Assembly: GCF_003337415.1 (NCBI RefSeq)
Contig: NZ_QPJT01000003.1
Span: 62,001-126,000, forward strand
Direction of reading: 5' to 3'
DNA length: 64,000 bases
Source of the DNA: Anaerobacterium chartisolvens
GTDB lineage: Bacteria > Bacillota > Clostridia > Acetivibrionales > DSM-27016
Shown here one piece after another: positions 34,187 through 43,969 of this stretch (the first letter of the stretch is position 1; every line of letters starts with the position of its first letter). The position numbers were made by a program, and so were the translations under genes. The notes beneath the pieces were generated by a model. That model ran no database searches. It worked only from the letters and a program-made list of their open reading frames with translations, and was not told the DNA's origin.

Positions 34187-35143
34187 ATGAGTCAAAATTT
34201 ATTTCGTGAAAAATCTTTGGAGAAATTTTCATCTCCTGAGCAACTGGATGAACTAATAAAAGTGACCTCCCCAAGAGCTTGGCTTGCTCTGATAGCAATT
34301 GGATGTATTCTGCTGAGTGCCATTACATGGGGATTTTCAGGCAGTATTGCTACCCAAATAGAGGGTCATGGTATTCTGCTTAACAATGGAGGCGTATTTT
34401 CTATACGGCATAATACCTCCGGGCAGGTGGTTGATATCAGGTTTAAGCTTGGAGAGATGGTTAAAAAGGGGGATGTCATTGCAAGGATTGAAGTACCTCA
34501 ACTTATCGAGGAGATAAATAGTCTGAGAAATACCCTCCAAGAAATGGAAAATAATGGAGAAGATGATTCGTCTAAATATAAATCAATAGAAACTCACGTG
34601 CTTGAACTTCGTGGAGAATTAGATTATAAGTCTCAAATCGTATCTCCAATTGATGGACGTATTTTAGAATTGAATATTAATAAAGGAAGTATTATTCAAC
34701 AAGGGGAGCCCCTTCTTGCACTTGAGCAATATGGCGGAACGGTCAAGCTAGAAGCTGTGATTTATGTTTCTGCTGAACAAGGGAAAAGAATTCAGCCCGG
34801 GATGGAAGCTCATATATCGCCTGTAATTGTAAATAAGGAAGAGCATGGCTTTATGTTAGGAAGAGTTATGTTCGTCTCTGAATATCCAGCTACAAATCAA
34901 AGTATGATGAAAACTCTGAACAATGAAAATCTGGTTTCCCTGTTGGCGGGACAAGGTGCCGCTCTAATGGTTCAGATTGATTTGATTCCTGACAGCAGCA
35001 CTGAAAGCGGTTATAAATGGTCAACTCCTAAGGGCTCTCCAATGCCCATTCCCAGCAGTACTCTTATTCAAAGTGCCGTAATTATCAATAGAGAAAAGCC
35101 GATAGGCAAGGTCATACCATTTTTTAAAAGTGTAGTTCATTAA
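34187..35143 (+). CDS. HlyD-type adaptor of the NHLP export system
   Basis: A 318-residue membrane-fusion protein. One span (about residues 33-53) is followed by a biotinyl-lipoyl half motif (GQVVDIRFKLGEMVKKGDVIARIE), a short coiled-coil (SLRNTLQEMENNGEDDSSKY) and the second half motif (SPIDGRILELNINKGSIIQQ). This matches the NHLM bacteriocin-system secretion protein family. ATG 34187 follows GGAGG; the ATG at 34172 is upstream of that site. It links the peptidase-ABC exporter to the cell surface. Confidence 0.87.
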   Translation: MSQNLFREKSLEKFSSPEQLDELIKVTSPRAWLALIAIGCILLSAITWGFSGSIATQIEGHGILLNNGGVFSIRHNTSGQVVDIRFKLGEMVKKGDVIARIEVPQLIEEINSLRNTLQEMENNGEDDSSKYKSIETHVLELRGELDYKSQIVSPIDGRILELNINKGSIIQQGEPLLALEQYGGTVKLEAVIYVSAEQGKRIQPGMEAHISPVIVNKEEHGFMLGRVMFVSEYPATNQSMMKTLNNENLVSLLAGQGAALMVQIDLIPDSSTESGYKWSTPKGSPMPIPSSTLIQSAVIINREKPIGKVIPFFKSVVH

Positions 35144-35162
35144 AGGCGGGGGAGGTAATAAG

Positions 35163-37319
35163 GTGAAAAAGAACAGAAGAACCAGAGTTCCAACTGTCCT
35201 TCAGATGGAAGGCGTTGAGTGCGGGGCAGCATCTTTGGCAATGATCTTAGCGTTCTTTGGTAAATTTATACCGCTTGAGGAACTAAGGATAGCTTGTGGA
35301 GTATCACGGGATGGCAGTAAAGCAAGTAATATACTGAAAGCAGCTAGAAAATATGACTTAGAGGCTAAGGGCTACCGTAAGGAACTGGAGAATTTAAAAG
35401 AAATGCCAATGCCATTGGTTATTCATTGGAATTTTTGCCACTTTTTAGTGCTGGAGGGCTTCGGTAATGGGAAGGTATTTTTAAACGATCCGGCTTCGGG
35501 CAGACGCATTGTAACAGAAAAGGAATTCAGTCAATCCTTTACAGGAATAACCTTATCTTTTTATCCTACACCGCAATTTCAAAAGGACAGAAAAAAACCC
35601 AGCCTTATTTCAGCATTAAAAAACCGTATTAAGGGCTCCGAAACTGCTTTAATATATATCATTCTTGTAGGGCTGGCCTTAGTAATTCCGGGACTGGTTG
35701 TTCCGGTGTTTTCCAGAATTTTTGTGGATGATATACTGCTTGGAGGGAAAGATTCCTGGGTCATTCCCCTTCTGTTTGGTATGGGCTTGACGGCAGTCTT
35801 GAGGGGGATTTTAACCTGGCTGAAGCAATTTTACCTTTTAAGATTAGAAACTAAAATTGCCATTGCTACATCAAGCCAGTTTTTATGGCATATTTTAAGG
35901 TTGCCGGCGGAGTTTTTTTCGCAGCGCTTTGCCGGGGATATAGCTTCTAGGATGCAGAGCAATGACAAGGTAGCAAAGCTGTTGTCAGGCCAGCTGGCTA
36001 CAACCGCCTTGAATTTAGTGATGATTGTTTTCTATTTTGTATTAATGTTACAATATAACGTGATTTTAGCCGTTGTAGGGCTGGCTATTGCACTCATCAA
36101 TGTTTTATATTTAAGAATGGTTTCTGCCAAAAGAATTGACCAGAATCGAAGGCTGTTACAAGATCAAGGCAAGCTGGTCGGTGCAGGAATGGCAGGCCTG
36201 CAAATTATAGAGACTTTAAAAGCCACAGGTTCAGAATCTGATTTCTTTGCCAAATGGTCGGGCTATCAGGCAAAGGCGTTAAACTCTGAACAGGAAATAG
36301 GGGTTTCTTCTCAATTTTTAACAGTATTTCCGACTTTCTTAACCGGAATAAATAACACAATTATTCTTACTCTGGGCGGCTTTTTAATTTTGCATGGACA
36401 AATGACAATTGGTATGCTGGTTGCATTTCAAAGCCTAATGACTAGCTTTATGGATCCGGTAACAGAAATGGTAGGTCTGGGAGCCGAGCTTCAGGAAGTG
36501 GAGGGAGAGATGAATCGATTGGATGATGTATTAAAATATCCTATTGATTCACAACCTGACGGGGAACGGGAGAATATAGCTCCCAATCTCGGGCAAAAGC
36601 TTGAGGGCTTTGTGGAGCTTAAGAATATAAGCTTTGGATACAGCCCCTTGGAGCCTCCATTGATTGAAGATTTTAGTCTGGCACTCAGGCCGGGCCGCAG
36701 GGTGGCTCTCGTTGGGGGCTCCGGCAGCGGAAAATCAACAGTAGCTAAAATAGTAGCTGGAATTTACCCGCCATGGTCGGGGGAGATACTATTTGACGGC
36801 CAACCACGATCAGCGTTTCCCAGAGCTGTTATAAATAATTCCTTAGCCATGGTAAATCAGGAAATAAGTATATTTCAGGGGACGGTGCGAGACAACATTA
36901 CTTTGTGGGATGAGACTGTCTCCGAATGTGAGATGATTCAGGCCGCCAAAGAGGCATGTGTTCATAATGATTTTACTGCTCGGCCGGGAGGGTATGACCA
37001 TCCGGTGGAGGAGGGCGGCAAAAACTTTAGCGGAGGCCAAAGGCAAAGGCTGGAGATAGCAAGGGCTTTGGTTCAAAACCCGACAATTATCATCATGGAT
37101 GAAGCCACCAGTGCCTTAGACCCTTTAACAGAAAAAATTGTGGATGAAAATATTCGCCGCCGAGGCTGTACCTGTATCATTGTAGCTCATCGCCTAAGTA
37201 CCATCCGGGATTGCGATGAAATTATCGTAATGGAAAGGGGAAAGATTGTGGAAAGAGGAACCCATCAGCAATTGAAGGATGTTGATGGAATTTACGCTAA
37301 GCTAATTAAAAACGGTTGA
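35163..37319 (+). CDS. NHLP peptidase-ABC exporter (C39 peptidase, membrane, ATPase)
   Basis: A 718-residue exporter. Residues about 10-130 are a C39 peptidase with the catalytic Cys in VECGAASLAM, His in NFCHFLVLEG and Asp in NDPASG. Residues about 160-440 hold six spans. The ATPase has Walker A GGSGSGKSTVAK, signature FSGGQRQRLEIARAL and Walker B IIIMDEATSALD. It should cut the precursor after its double-glycine-type motif and export the core. Start GTG 35163 has GGGAGGTAATAAG upstream; the end overlaps the next frame region closely. Confidence 0.92.
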   Translation: MKKNRRTRVPTVLQMEGVECGAASLAMILAFFGKFIPLEELRIACGVSRDGSKASNILKAARKYDLEAKGYRKELENLKEMPMPLVIHWNFCHFLVLEGFGNGKVFLNDPASGRRIVTEKEFSQSFTGITLSFYPTPQFQKDRKKPSLISALKNRIKGSETALIYIILVGLALVIPGLVVPVFSRIFVDDILLGGKDSWVIPLLFGMGLTAVLRGILTWLKQFYLLRLETKIAIATSSQFLWHILRLPAEFFSQRFAGDIASRMQSNDKVAKLLSGQLATTALNLVMIVFYFVLMLQYNVILAVVGLAIALINVLYLRMVSAKRIDQNRRLLQDQGKLVGAGMAGLQIIETLKATGSESDFFAKWSGYQAKALNSEQEIGVSSQFLTVFPTFLTGINNTIILTLGGFLILHGQMTIGMLVAFQSLMTSFMDPVTEMVGLGAELQEVEGEMNRLDDVLKYPIDSQPDGERENIAPNLGQKLEGFVELKNISFGYSPLEPPLIEDFSLALRPGRRVALVGGSGSGKSTVAKIVAGIYPPWSGEILFDGQPRSAFPRAVINNSLAMVNQEISIFQGTVRDNITLWDETVSECEMIQAAKEACVHNDFTARPGGYDHPVEEGGKNFSGGQRQRLEIARALVQNPTIIIMDEATSALDPLTEKIVDENIRRRGCTCIIVAHRLSTIRDCDEIIVMERGKIVERGTHQQLKDVDGIYAKLIKNG

Positions 37320-37345
37320 TTTCAAACAGAGTGGGTGAATATTTT

Positions 37346-40054
37346 ATGAGTGTTATAAAAATTTTTAACAAAGAAGGTATCCGTTTTGCTATTGATGGCA
37401 GCAAGCCTAAGCTTCTGGATGATCCCGGATATGTATGGATAGTTGAACAAGGGAGAATTTCAATTTTTCTAACGGCGCTGACAAAGGATAACACAGCAGG
37501 AGCAAAAAATTTCTTATTTGAAGCTAACGAAGGAGAGCTGCTTTTTGGCATTGCTTCTGAAGGCTTCCCCGATAAAAAAGGTTTTCTGGCCTCCGGGCCT
37601 GCCGGCTGCAGCTTGATACGTCTCGAGGTAAGCCGGCTTATAAAGCTGTCAGAGGAAGATAAATCTGAACAGGTTGTAAAAATGGTGGAGCAATGGCTAA
37701 AGGTCTTGGCTAAAGTAGGTAAAAGAGAAGATTTATCACTGGAGGAAAGTGCTTCTACCGAAGAAGTGATATCTAAAGGGTATGAATATTTAAATAACCC
37801 TTTAGTCAGGGAGAAATATCATAGACTGGTTCTTGAGCTGGCCTCAGACATTTGGGAAAAACAAAAGCAAATGGAAAAAATCCGTTTGCAGAAGAAGGAA
37901 AGATGTGACAGACGGCTAATAGACAACTCTGTCTCTAAACTCGCATCAATTAACACAAAAGAGAAAACAATAGTTTTGGAGGAAGAAAGTGGAGATAGTT
38001 TGCTGGATGCTTGCCGTTTGGTTGGCCAAAGCATTAATATTAAGATTGTCCCACTTCCTAAAAGCAGTACCGAGAGTCAAAGTGGAACACAATTAGAGGA
38101 TATTGCCAGAGCCTCCCACATCAGAACAAGAGAAGTAGCTTTAAACGGAGAATGGTATAAACAAGACAGCGGCCCAATTTTGGGTTACATGAAAAAGGAC
38201 GGCAGACCGATTGCTTTAATACCGGCATCGCCTTCCAGATATATATTGCATGACGTTGCTTTAGGAATAAAAAAGGTGGTGGATGAGGATACTGCCACAG
38301 AAATCAAAAATTTTGGCTTCATTTTTTACCGCACCTTTGAACAAAAGAAAATTACGCTTCGGGATCTTGCATATTTTGGCTACCAAAGCTTCTGGAAACG
38401 GGATTTAATAGTGATAATGCTTATGGGTATCTTAGGAGGCATATTAGGAACAGCAATTCCTCTGGCAACGGGGATAATTTTTAGCAGAACCATCCCTGAA
38501 GGTGAAAGTAATCAGTTGTTGCAAATTGCTTTTTTTCTGGGAGCAAGTGTTATGGCAATGATGATCTTTCAATTTGTACGTTCTCTTGCCACATTGCGCA
38601 TGGAAGGTAAAATGGACGGCTCTATTCAGGCTTCTGTTTGGGATCGCTTAATAAGCCTGCCTGTGCCTTTTTTTAAACAATTTTCTGCAGGAGAATTGGC
38701 TATGAGGGCTATGGGTATAAGTCATATACGTATGGTTCTGTCGGGCGTTACTTTAAATACTATTTTATCATGCATTTTTTCTGTTTTTACATTTGCTTTG
38801 CTTTTTTACTATGATTCCAAGCTGGCCGGAATAGCTGCAATACTGGTGGCACTGGCCATGGCTGTCATGGTTTTATTAGGTTATCGGCAGGTATTCTTTG
38901 AGCGTAAGGTATTGGATGTATCAAATAACATATCAGGTATTTTGCTTCAGCTGATTGGCGGAATAACTAAATTCCGTATAGCCGGAGCAGAAAACAGAGC
39001 CTTTCACCAATGGGCAAAAGTGTTTGGAGAACAACGGAAGTTAAGCTTTAAAAGCAAAACCCTGCGCAATTGGCTTATAGTTTTCAATGCCTTTCTGCCT
39101 ATCCTGTCAAGCATGATTATTTATTATACTTTGACTTCATCCAATGCTTCTTTGTCACCCGGACAATTTATTGCTTTTAATTCAGCTTTTACTGCTTTTA
39201 TGTTTTCCATGGTATCCTTATCGGAATCATTAGTCAATGCAAATATAGTTATTCCATTATATCAAAGAGCAAAGCCCATATTGGAAACCTTGCCGGAATA
39301 TGATAATGCCAAAATAAACCCCAAGCCACTTACGGGTTCTATTGAAGTCAGCCATATATCTTTTCGCTATACGGAAGATGGACCCTTTGTATTGAAGGAT
39401 ATCTCCTTTCAAATTGATGAGGGTGATTATGTGGCGTTGGTAGGCACCTCTGGCTGTGGCAAATCAACATTATTCAGGATTTTATTGGGTTTTGAAAAGC
39501 CGGAGACAGGGGTAATCTATTACAATGGGCAAGACCTGTCTAAAATAGATATCCGTGCTGTACGCAAGCAGTTAGGTGTTGTACTGCAAAATGGGCAGCT
39601 CATGTCCGGAAGCATATTCGACAATATAGTGGGGGCTAATCCGGCCCTCACTATAAATGATGCATGGGAAGCGGCCAGAATGGTTGGAATTGAGGAGGAC
39701 ATAAAGGAAATGCCTATGGGTATGCATACCTTCATCAGTGAGGGTGCCGGTACAATCTCAGGAGGGCAAAAGCAACGTATAATGATAGCCCGCGCAATAA
39801 TCAATAAACCCAAAATTATTTTTTTCGATGAAGCTACCAGTGCTTTAGACAATCGCACCCAAGCCATTGTCAGTAAAAGCCTTGATCACATTCAGGCTAC
39901 CAGGGTGGTTATTGCGCATCGTCTGAGTACAATTATTAACTGCAATAAGATTATTGTTATGGATCAGGGAAGGATTGTGGAGAGCGGGACTTACCAAGAG
40001 CTTATGTTGAACAAAGGGATTTTTGCCGACCTTGCTAAAAGACAGTTAGCTTAG
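37346..40054 (+). CDS. NHLP second ABC protein with regulatory N-domain
   Basis: A 902-residue protein of the NHLM_ABC2 type. Residues about 1-290 form an extra cytoplasmic part, the first 110 residues resembling a cyclic-nucleotide-binding-like fold, without a C39 peptidase. Residues about 340-630 hold six spans. The ATPase has Walker A GTSGCGKSTLFR, signature ISGGQKQRIMIARAI and Walker B IIFFDEATSALD. ATG 37346 is preferred (GTGGGTG upstream); TTG 37316 overlaps the previous stop. It pairs with the peptidase-ABC protein, completing the exporter. Confidence 0.88.
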   Translation: MSVIKIFNKEGIRFAIDGSKPKLLDDPGYVWIVEQGRISIFLTALTKDNTAGAKNFLFEANEGELLFGIASEGFPDKKGFLASGPAGCSLIRLEVSRLIKLSEEDKSEQVVKMVEQWLKVLAKVGKREDLSLEESASTEEVISKGYEYLNNPLVREKYHRLVLELASDIWEKQKQMEKIRLQKKERCDRRLIDNSVSKLASINTKEKTIVLEEESGDSLLDACRLVGQSINIKIVPLPKSSTESQSGTQLEDIARASHIRTREVALNGEWYKQDSGPILGYMKKDGRPIALIPASPSRYILHDVALGIKKVVDEDTATEIKNFGFIFYRTFEQKKITLRDLAYFGYQSFWKRDLIVIMLMGILGGILGTAIPLATGIIFSRTIPEGESNQLLQIAFFLGASVMAMMIFQFVRSLATLRMEGKMDGSIQASVWDRLISLPVPFFKQFSAGELAMRAMGISHIRMVLSGVTLNTILSCIFSVFTFALLFYYDSKLAGIAAILVALAMAVMVLLGYRQVFFERKVLDVSNNISGILLQLIGGITKFRIAGAENRAFHQWAKVFGEQRKLSFKSKTLRNWLIVFNAFLPILSSMIIYYTLTSSNASLSPGQFIAFNSAFTAFMFSMVSLSESLVNANIVIPLYQRAKPILETLPEYDNAKINPKPLTGSIEVSHISFRYTEDGPFVLKDISFQIDEGDYVALVGTSGCGKSTLFRILLGFEKPETGVIYYNGQDLSKIDIRAVRKQLGVVLQNGQLMSGSIFDNIVGANPALTINDAWEAARMVGIEEDIKEMPMGMHTFISEGAGTISGGQKQRIMIARAIINKPKIIFFDEATSALDNRTQAIVSKSLDHIQATRVVIAHRLSTIINCNKIIVMDQGRIVESGTYQELMLNKGIFADLAKRQLA

Positions 40055-40066
40055 CGTCCTTACATG

Positions 40067-40094
40067 GGGGACAGAGAAATGTCCCCGATTTTTT
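40067..40094 (+). terminator. Terminator of the GGGGACA/TGTCCCC type after the export operon
   Basis: GGGGACA (40067-40073) pairs with TGTCCCC (40080-40086), followed by GATTTTTTAA. Its right half is identical to that at 25992. Confidence 0.85.
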
Positions 40095-40117
40095 AATAAT
40101 TGATGCATACAACACAT

Positions 40118-41038
40118 TCAGAATGATTTTTTATTTTTAGAAGCAAGGGAACTAAAATGATTTCGATAATCCTTTGGTGTATAATCCATCATTTTCTTAA
40201 ATACGGAGCTGAAGTAATTACTGGAGGAAAAGCCCAATGAATACGCCAGATCCGTAATACTTATATTGGTTTGGGTTAATTCCTTTTTTGCGTATTCCAG
40301 CTTTTGAAGAGTAATATATTCTGCTGGAGTAATCCCTACTTCATCCTTAAATTTTACTTTAAACCGGGAGAGGGAATACCCGGATGCGTCTGCTAAATCG
40401 CGAAGGCTAAGCGGCTCTCTGATATTCTGATTCAAATAGGTGATTGACTGATGAATCCCTTCATTAATTGCTTTTATCTGGGAGTCCATGATGGGAGTCA
40501 GATACTGAAGACTGAATAAAAAACAGGTCAAAAACTGTATGCCTACCTGAATGGAGGAAGCTGTCATATCGGAAAAGAAGGTAAAAGCAGTTCTGAGATA
40601 TTGCAGATGACTGTGCCCTAACCGTAAATGGCGGTGTTTCAGCGTCAATAATTCGCGGCACAGTGTATTGCTGTATTTTTTATTCAATCCAAGCATTTCA
40701 TCCGGATTATGCGTCATAATCTGAAACGCATAAAACTCACAGGGAGATTGCGGCTGGTTTCCATTTCCGTGTATTTCAAAAGGAAAAGTCAGAAAAGCTT
40801 CATTGCCTGTATAAATATAATTGTTAATAACACCTTCTTTTTCAATCTGGGAATACCGTTTTCCTTTGATCATGCAATGGATTTCCAGAATATTAGAGTG
40901 GTAATGCATGGGACAAGGCGCAGGAGAAACCGTATAGCTCCAATAAGTAAAATTGCCTAGTGCCGGAACCTGATGCCTGTCCCTTGTTATAGTTTTATTT
41001 TGCTTGGTCCAGGAAAACTGGTCAAAAAGCTCGTACAT
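40118..41038 (-). CDS. AraC-family regulator with cupin sensor
   Basis: A 306-residue regulator. Residues about 20-130 form a cupin-type sensor (PCPMHYHSNILEIHCMIKG, with clustered His as in sugar-binding AraC proteins). Residues about 190-295 are the double HTH (LSLRDLADASGYSLSRFKVKF, then DLAYSLGFSSSNYFSSVFKK). ATG 41038 has AGGAGATAAATT upstream. It is divergent from the IclR gene, 191 bp away, so it may help control the acidic-sugar operon. Confidence 0.87.
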   Translation of the reverse strand: MYELFDQFSWTKQNKTITRDRHQVPALGNFTYWSYTVSPAPCPMHYHSNILEIHCMIKGKRYSQIEKEGVINNYIYTGNEAFLTFPFEIHGNGNQPQSPCEFYAFQIMTHNPDEMLGLNKKYSNTLCRELLTLKHRHLRLGHSHLQYLRTAFTFFSDMTASSIQVGIQFLTCFLFSLQYLTPIMDSQIKAINEGIHQSITYLNQNIREPLSLRDLADASGYSLSRFKVKFKDEVGITPAEYITLQKLEYAKKELTQTNISITDLAYSLGFSSSNYFSSVFKKMMDYTPKDYRNHFSSLASKNKKSF

Positions 41039-41142
41039 AATTTATCTCCTATTCATATCTGCCATTTCTTAAACCTATTCGTATTATTCCATACTTTTTA
41101 ACTAAAATCAAGAAAAAGTATAAAATCGTACTGAGAATGATT

Positions 41143-41172
41143 TTGAAAGCATGATAGGGAAAATTCTATTAT
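41143..41172 (+). promoter_or_regulatory. Sigma-A promoter before the IclR gene
   Basis: TTGAAA (41143-41148) and TATTAT (41167-41172) lie 18 nt apart, upstream of the IclR start and of the dyad at 41203-41217. Confidence 0.55.
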
Positions 41173-41202
41173 ACTAGACTTATCTAAAAAAGGAGAACGT
41201 CG

Positions 41203-41217
41203 TTCTATAATATAGAA
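41203..41217. promoter_or_regulatory. 15-nt dyad, possible IclR operator
   Basis: TTCTATA-A-TATAGAA is a perfect palindrome just downstream of the promoter and 12 nt before the ATG. IclR-type autoregulation would fit this position. Confidence 0.5.
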
Positions 41218-41229
41218 AACAAAAAGTAT

Positions 41230-41982
41230 ATGAAAAAAGAAATCAAGGTTACCAGCTTAAAAAAAGCAGTTGATGTTCTGAACTGCTTTACCCAAAAGCC
41301 CAAGCTTGGCGTGACACAAATCAGTAACATGACGGGATTATATAAGAGCAATGTTTACAATATTCTATCCACTTATGAAGCTATGGGATATCTGGAAAGA
41401 GACAATGAGACAGGGAAATATAAATTGGGATTAGGAATTTTTACCTTAAGCAGGGCTTTGGGGGACAGCTTTTGTATCACAAAAGTGGCGCTGCCGTATA
41501 TGCAGGAGATGGCAAATCAGACAAGGGAAAGGATATATTTGGGAATACCTCATGAAGACGAGGTGGTTTATCTGGAAGCATTATACCCGGCAGGCGAAAT
41601 GAATCTGATGCGCTCCCTGTTAGGAGAAAGGGCAAAAATGTATTGTACCGGGATAGGGAAGGCAATGCTTGCCTATCTGCCTGAAGAAAAGATAGAAGAA
41701 TATTGTAACCGGCCCTTGCCGGCATTTACGGAAAACACAATAACGGATTCGGAAGAATTAAAAAGAGAATTAGCGCGTATCAGAAAAAGTGGATATGCCA
41801 TTGATTGTATGGAACATGAATTTGGAATTAAATGCATTGCAGTTCCTGTTTTTGACAAATCGGGAGCGGTATGCGCAGCAATCAGTATCAGTGGTCCTTC
41901 CCTAAGGTTTACAAATGAAAGAATAGAGGAACTATATGAATTGCTGAAGACGAATATAGCAATGATCGTGGAAAGAATTTAG
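41230..41982 (+). CDS. IclR-family regulator of the acidic-sugar operon
   Basis: A 250-residue regulator. Residues about 5-65 are the winged HTH (KKAVDVLNCFTQKPKLGVTQ, then MTGLYKSNVYNILSTYEAMGYL). Residues about 80-245 are the ligand-binding domain with the family pattern YLGIPHEDEVVYLEAL, YCTGIGKAMLAYLPEE and AVPVFDKSGAVCAAISISGP. ATG 41230 lacks a close ribosome site (AAAAAGTAT precedes it), which is unusual here. It is the first gene of the sialidase-like, lyase and transporter series. Confidence 0.88.
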   Translation: MKKEIKVTSLKKAVDVLNCFTQKPKLGVTQISNMTGLYKSNVYNILSTYEAMGYLERDNETGKYKLGLGIFTLSRALGDSFCITKVALPYMQEMANQTRERIYLGIPHEDEVVYLEALYPAGEMNLMRSLLGERAKMYCTGIGKAMLAYLPEEKIEEYCNRPLPAFTENTITDSEELKRELARIRKSGYAIDCMEHEFGIKCIAVPVFDKSGAVCAAISISGPSLRFTNERIEELYELLKTNIAMIVERI

Positions 41983-42000
41983 AAAGATGAGGATGAATAA

Positions 42001-43032
42001 GTGGGTAAGTACCTATCCGAAGGAAAAAAGAAGCTGGTTTTTCCAGCAGGCTCCATGGAATTTCATATATGCCATGCTTCCAACATATGCAGCCTGAAGA
42101 ATGGGAGCCTAATTGCCGCATGGTTTGCGGGTGAGAAAGAGGGAAGCGATGATATTGCGATCTGGGGCTCCCGTCTGGAAAAAGCAAGGTGGAGCAAGCC
42201 TGTAAAGATAGCTTATGATCTGGAAGAGCCGCATTGGAATCCCGTGCTTTACCAGAAGGACAACGGGGATGTACTTTTGTTTTATAAAATAAGCAGAAAA
42301 ATCAGTGAATGGCATACTAAAGTAAAGGTATCCCATGATTTTGGAAATACATTTTCAGAATCAGAGGAATTAGTACCGGGAGACCGTGGAGGAAGAGGCC
42401 CGGTTCGTTGTAAAGTGGTTACACTTTCCGATGGAAGTATGCTGGCAGGAAATTCTATAGAAACAGGTATCTGGACTGCATATGCAGACCGCTCTGTTGA
42501 TGGTGGAAAAACGTGGACTCTTAGCAATGCTATTACTATTGATGTGGAATATCATGGGGAAAATACAGCTGAGAATAGTGATATCGAGGTATCGGCACAA
42601 TCTTTTTACGGAAGAGGTGTTATTCAACCCACCCTTTGGGAATCGGAGGAGGGACATGTGCATATGCTTCTCCGAAGTACGGAAGGCTTTATATACCGTT
42701 CGGATTCATCGGACTTTGGCTGCACATGGAGCAAGGCATACGCCACACAGCTTCCCAATAATAATAGTGGGATTGATGTGGTAAAGTGTGAGGATGGTCT
42801 TTTAATCCTGTGTATGAATCCGGTACCGAAAAACTGGGGCCCAAGAACTCCAATTGTATTATTGACATCGGAAGACAATGGATACACATGGCAGCAGGAA
42901 GCTGTTTTGGAAGATCAGGCCGGTGAATATTCTTACCCATCCATTATATCGACAGGCGATCAGGTACATGTTACGTATACCTATGATCGGCAATCGATTG
43001 CTTATTGGAATTTTTATCGAAAGGAGGTGTAA
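42001..43032 (+). CDS. BNR-repeat sialidase-like protein, cytoplasmic
   Basis: A 343-residue protein of the six-bladed sialidase fold. Bladed repeats with Asp-box-like motifs are visible: SHDFGNTF, SVDGGKTW, SSDFGCTW and SEDNGYTW (S-x-D-x-G-x-T-W/F). There is no signal peptide, so it acts inside the cell. It starts GTG 42001, with GAGGATG upstream. Classic extracellular sialidases differ in having a signal peptide and an RIP motif; here EGPxR-type catalytic Arg positions were not verified. The context (aldolase, tripartite transporter, YhcH) suggests work on an imported sialic acid-like conjugate. Confidence 0.78.
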   Translation: MGKYLSEGKKKLVFPAGSMEFHICHASNICSLKNGSLIAAWFAGEKEGSDDIAIWGSRLEKARWSKPVKIAYDLEEPHWNPVLYQKDNGDVLLFYKISRKISEWHTKVKVSHDFGNTFSESEELVPGDRGGRGPVRCKVVTLSDGSMLAGNSIETGIWTAYADRSVDGGKTWTLSNAITIDVEYHGENTAENSDIEVSAQSFYGRGVIQPTLWESEEGHVHMLLRSTEGFIYRSDSSDFGCTWSKAYATQLPNNNSGIDVVKCEDGLLILCMNPVPKNWGPRTPIVLLTSEDNGYTWQQEAVLEDQAGEYSYPSIISTGDQVHVTYTYDRQSIAYWNFYRKEV

Positions 43033-43034
43033 TA

Positions 43035-43952
43035 ATGATGAACAATGACTTTCCGGGTGGTGTTTGGCCGGTAATGCTCACACCTTTTACAACGGACAGC
43101 AAAGTGGATTATCCTGCGCTTGAAGGGCTCATAGAATGGTATATTGCAAATGGAGTTTCCGGCTTGTTTGCCGTATGCCAGTCAAGTGAGATGTTTTTTC
43201 TTGATTTAGAAGAACGTATTGCCGTTGCGGAATTTGTAAAAGAGAAAGCTGCCGGAAGGGTTCCGGTTATTGTTTCAGGCCATATATCAGACACACTGGA
43301 AGGGCAAGTGCATGAATTGACAAGGATTGCAGAAACAGGAGCGGATGCAGTCATTCTGATTACCAACCGGCTTGCTAAACAGGAAGAAAGCGAAGATGTA
43401 TGGATCGCAAATCTGGAAAAAGTGCTGCAGCAGCTTCCGCCGGAACTGAAGCTGGGATTTTATGAGTGCCCGTATCCTTACAAACGGATTCTCAGCAAAA
43501 AAGCAACCAAATGGTGCGCGGATACCGGCCGCTTTTACTTTTTAAAGGATACCAGCTGTGATATTAAAAATATTTCGGATAAACTGGCGGCTTGTGAAGG
43601 AACTAATCTGAAGCTGTACAATGCAAATACAGCTACTTTGTTAGAGTCCTTACAATTAGGATCAGCGGGCTATAGTGGTGTTATGGCAAATATGCAGTGC
43701 AGATTATACCATAAATTAACATCAGATTATACAAAAGAGGATTTATCGGGATTATCGGATATGCTAATATTAAGTGCGTTAATTGAATACCAGTGTTACC
43801 CGGTAAATGCAAAGTACTATTTGCAGCAGGAAGGTCTTAAAATGCAAACGGTGTGCAGAACAAAGAGCCACACGCTGCTGACAGAAACGTTCCGGAAAGA
43901 AATGGCGGTATTAAAACGGATTACTGAAAAGTTGGAAAAAGAATATTTATAA
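43035..43952 (+). CDS. DHDPS/NanA-family aldolase or lyase
   Basis: A 305-residue class I aldolase. The N-terminus GGVWPVMLTPFTTDSKVDY, the conserved Tyr region GFYECPYPY and the Schiff-base Lys in FYFLKDTSCD are present. The G-x-SE(M) segment AVCQSSEMFFLDLEER replaces the GTTGE of true DHDPS, so it is not lysine-pathway DapA. N-acetylneuraminate lyase or a 2-keto-3-deoxy-sugar-acid aldolase fits the operon. ATG 43035 follows AAGGAGGTG. Confidence 0.83.
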   Translation: MMNNDFPGGVWPVMLTPFTTDSKVDYPALEGLIEWYIANGVSGLFAVCQSSEMFFLDLEERIAVAEFVKEKAAGRVPVIVSGHISDTLEGQVHELTRIAETGADAVILITNRLAKQEESEDVWIANLEKVLQQLPPELKLGFYECPYPYKRILSKKATKWCADTGRFYFLKDTSCDIKNISDKLAACEGTNLKLYNANTATLLESLQLGSAGYSGVMANMQCRLYHKLTSDYTKEDLSGLSDMLILSALIEYQCYPVNAKYYLQQEGLKMQTVCRTKSHTLLTETFRKEMAVLKRITEKLEKEYL

Positions 43953-43969
43953 GTATCAGGAGGGATTTT

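Noticed and set aside
43035-43952. Biosynthetic dihydrodipicolinate synthase (DapA)
   Set aside because: The GTTGE motif is replaced by a QSSEM-type segment and the operon is catabolic, so a sugar-acid lyase is more likely.
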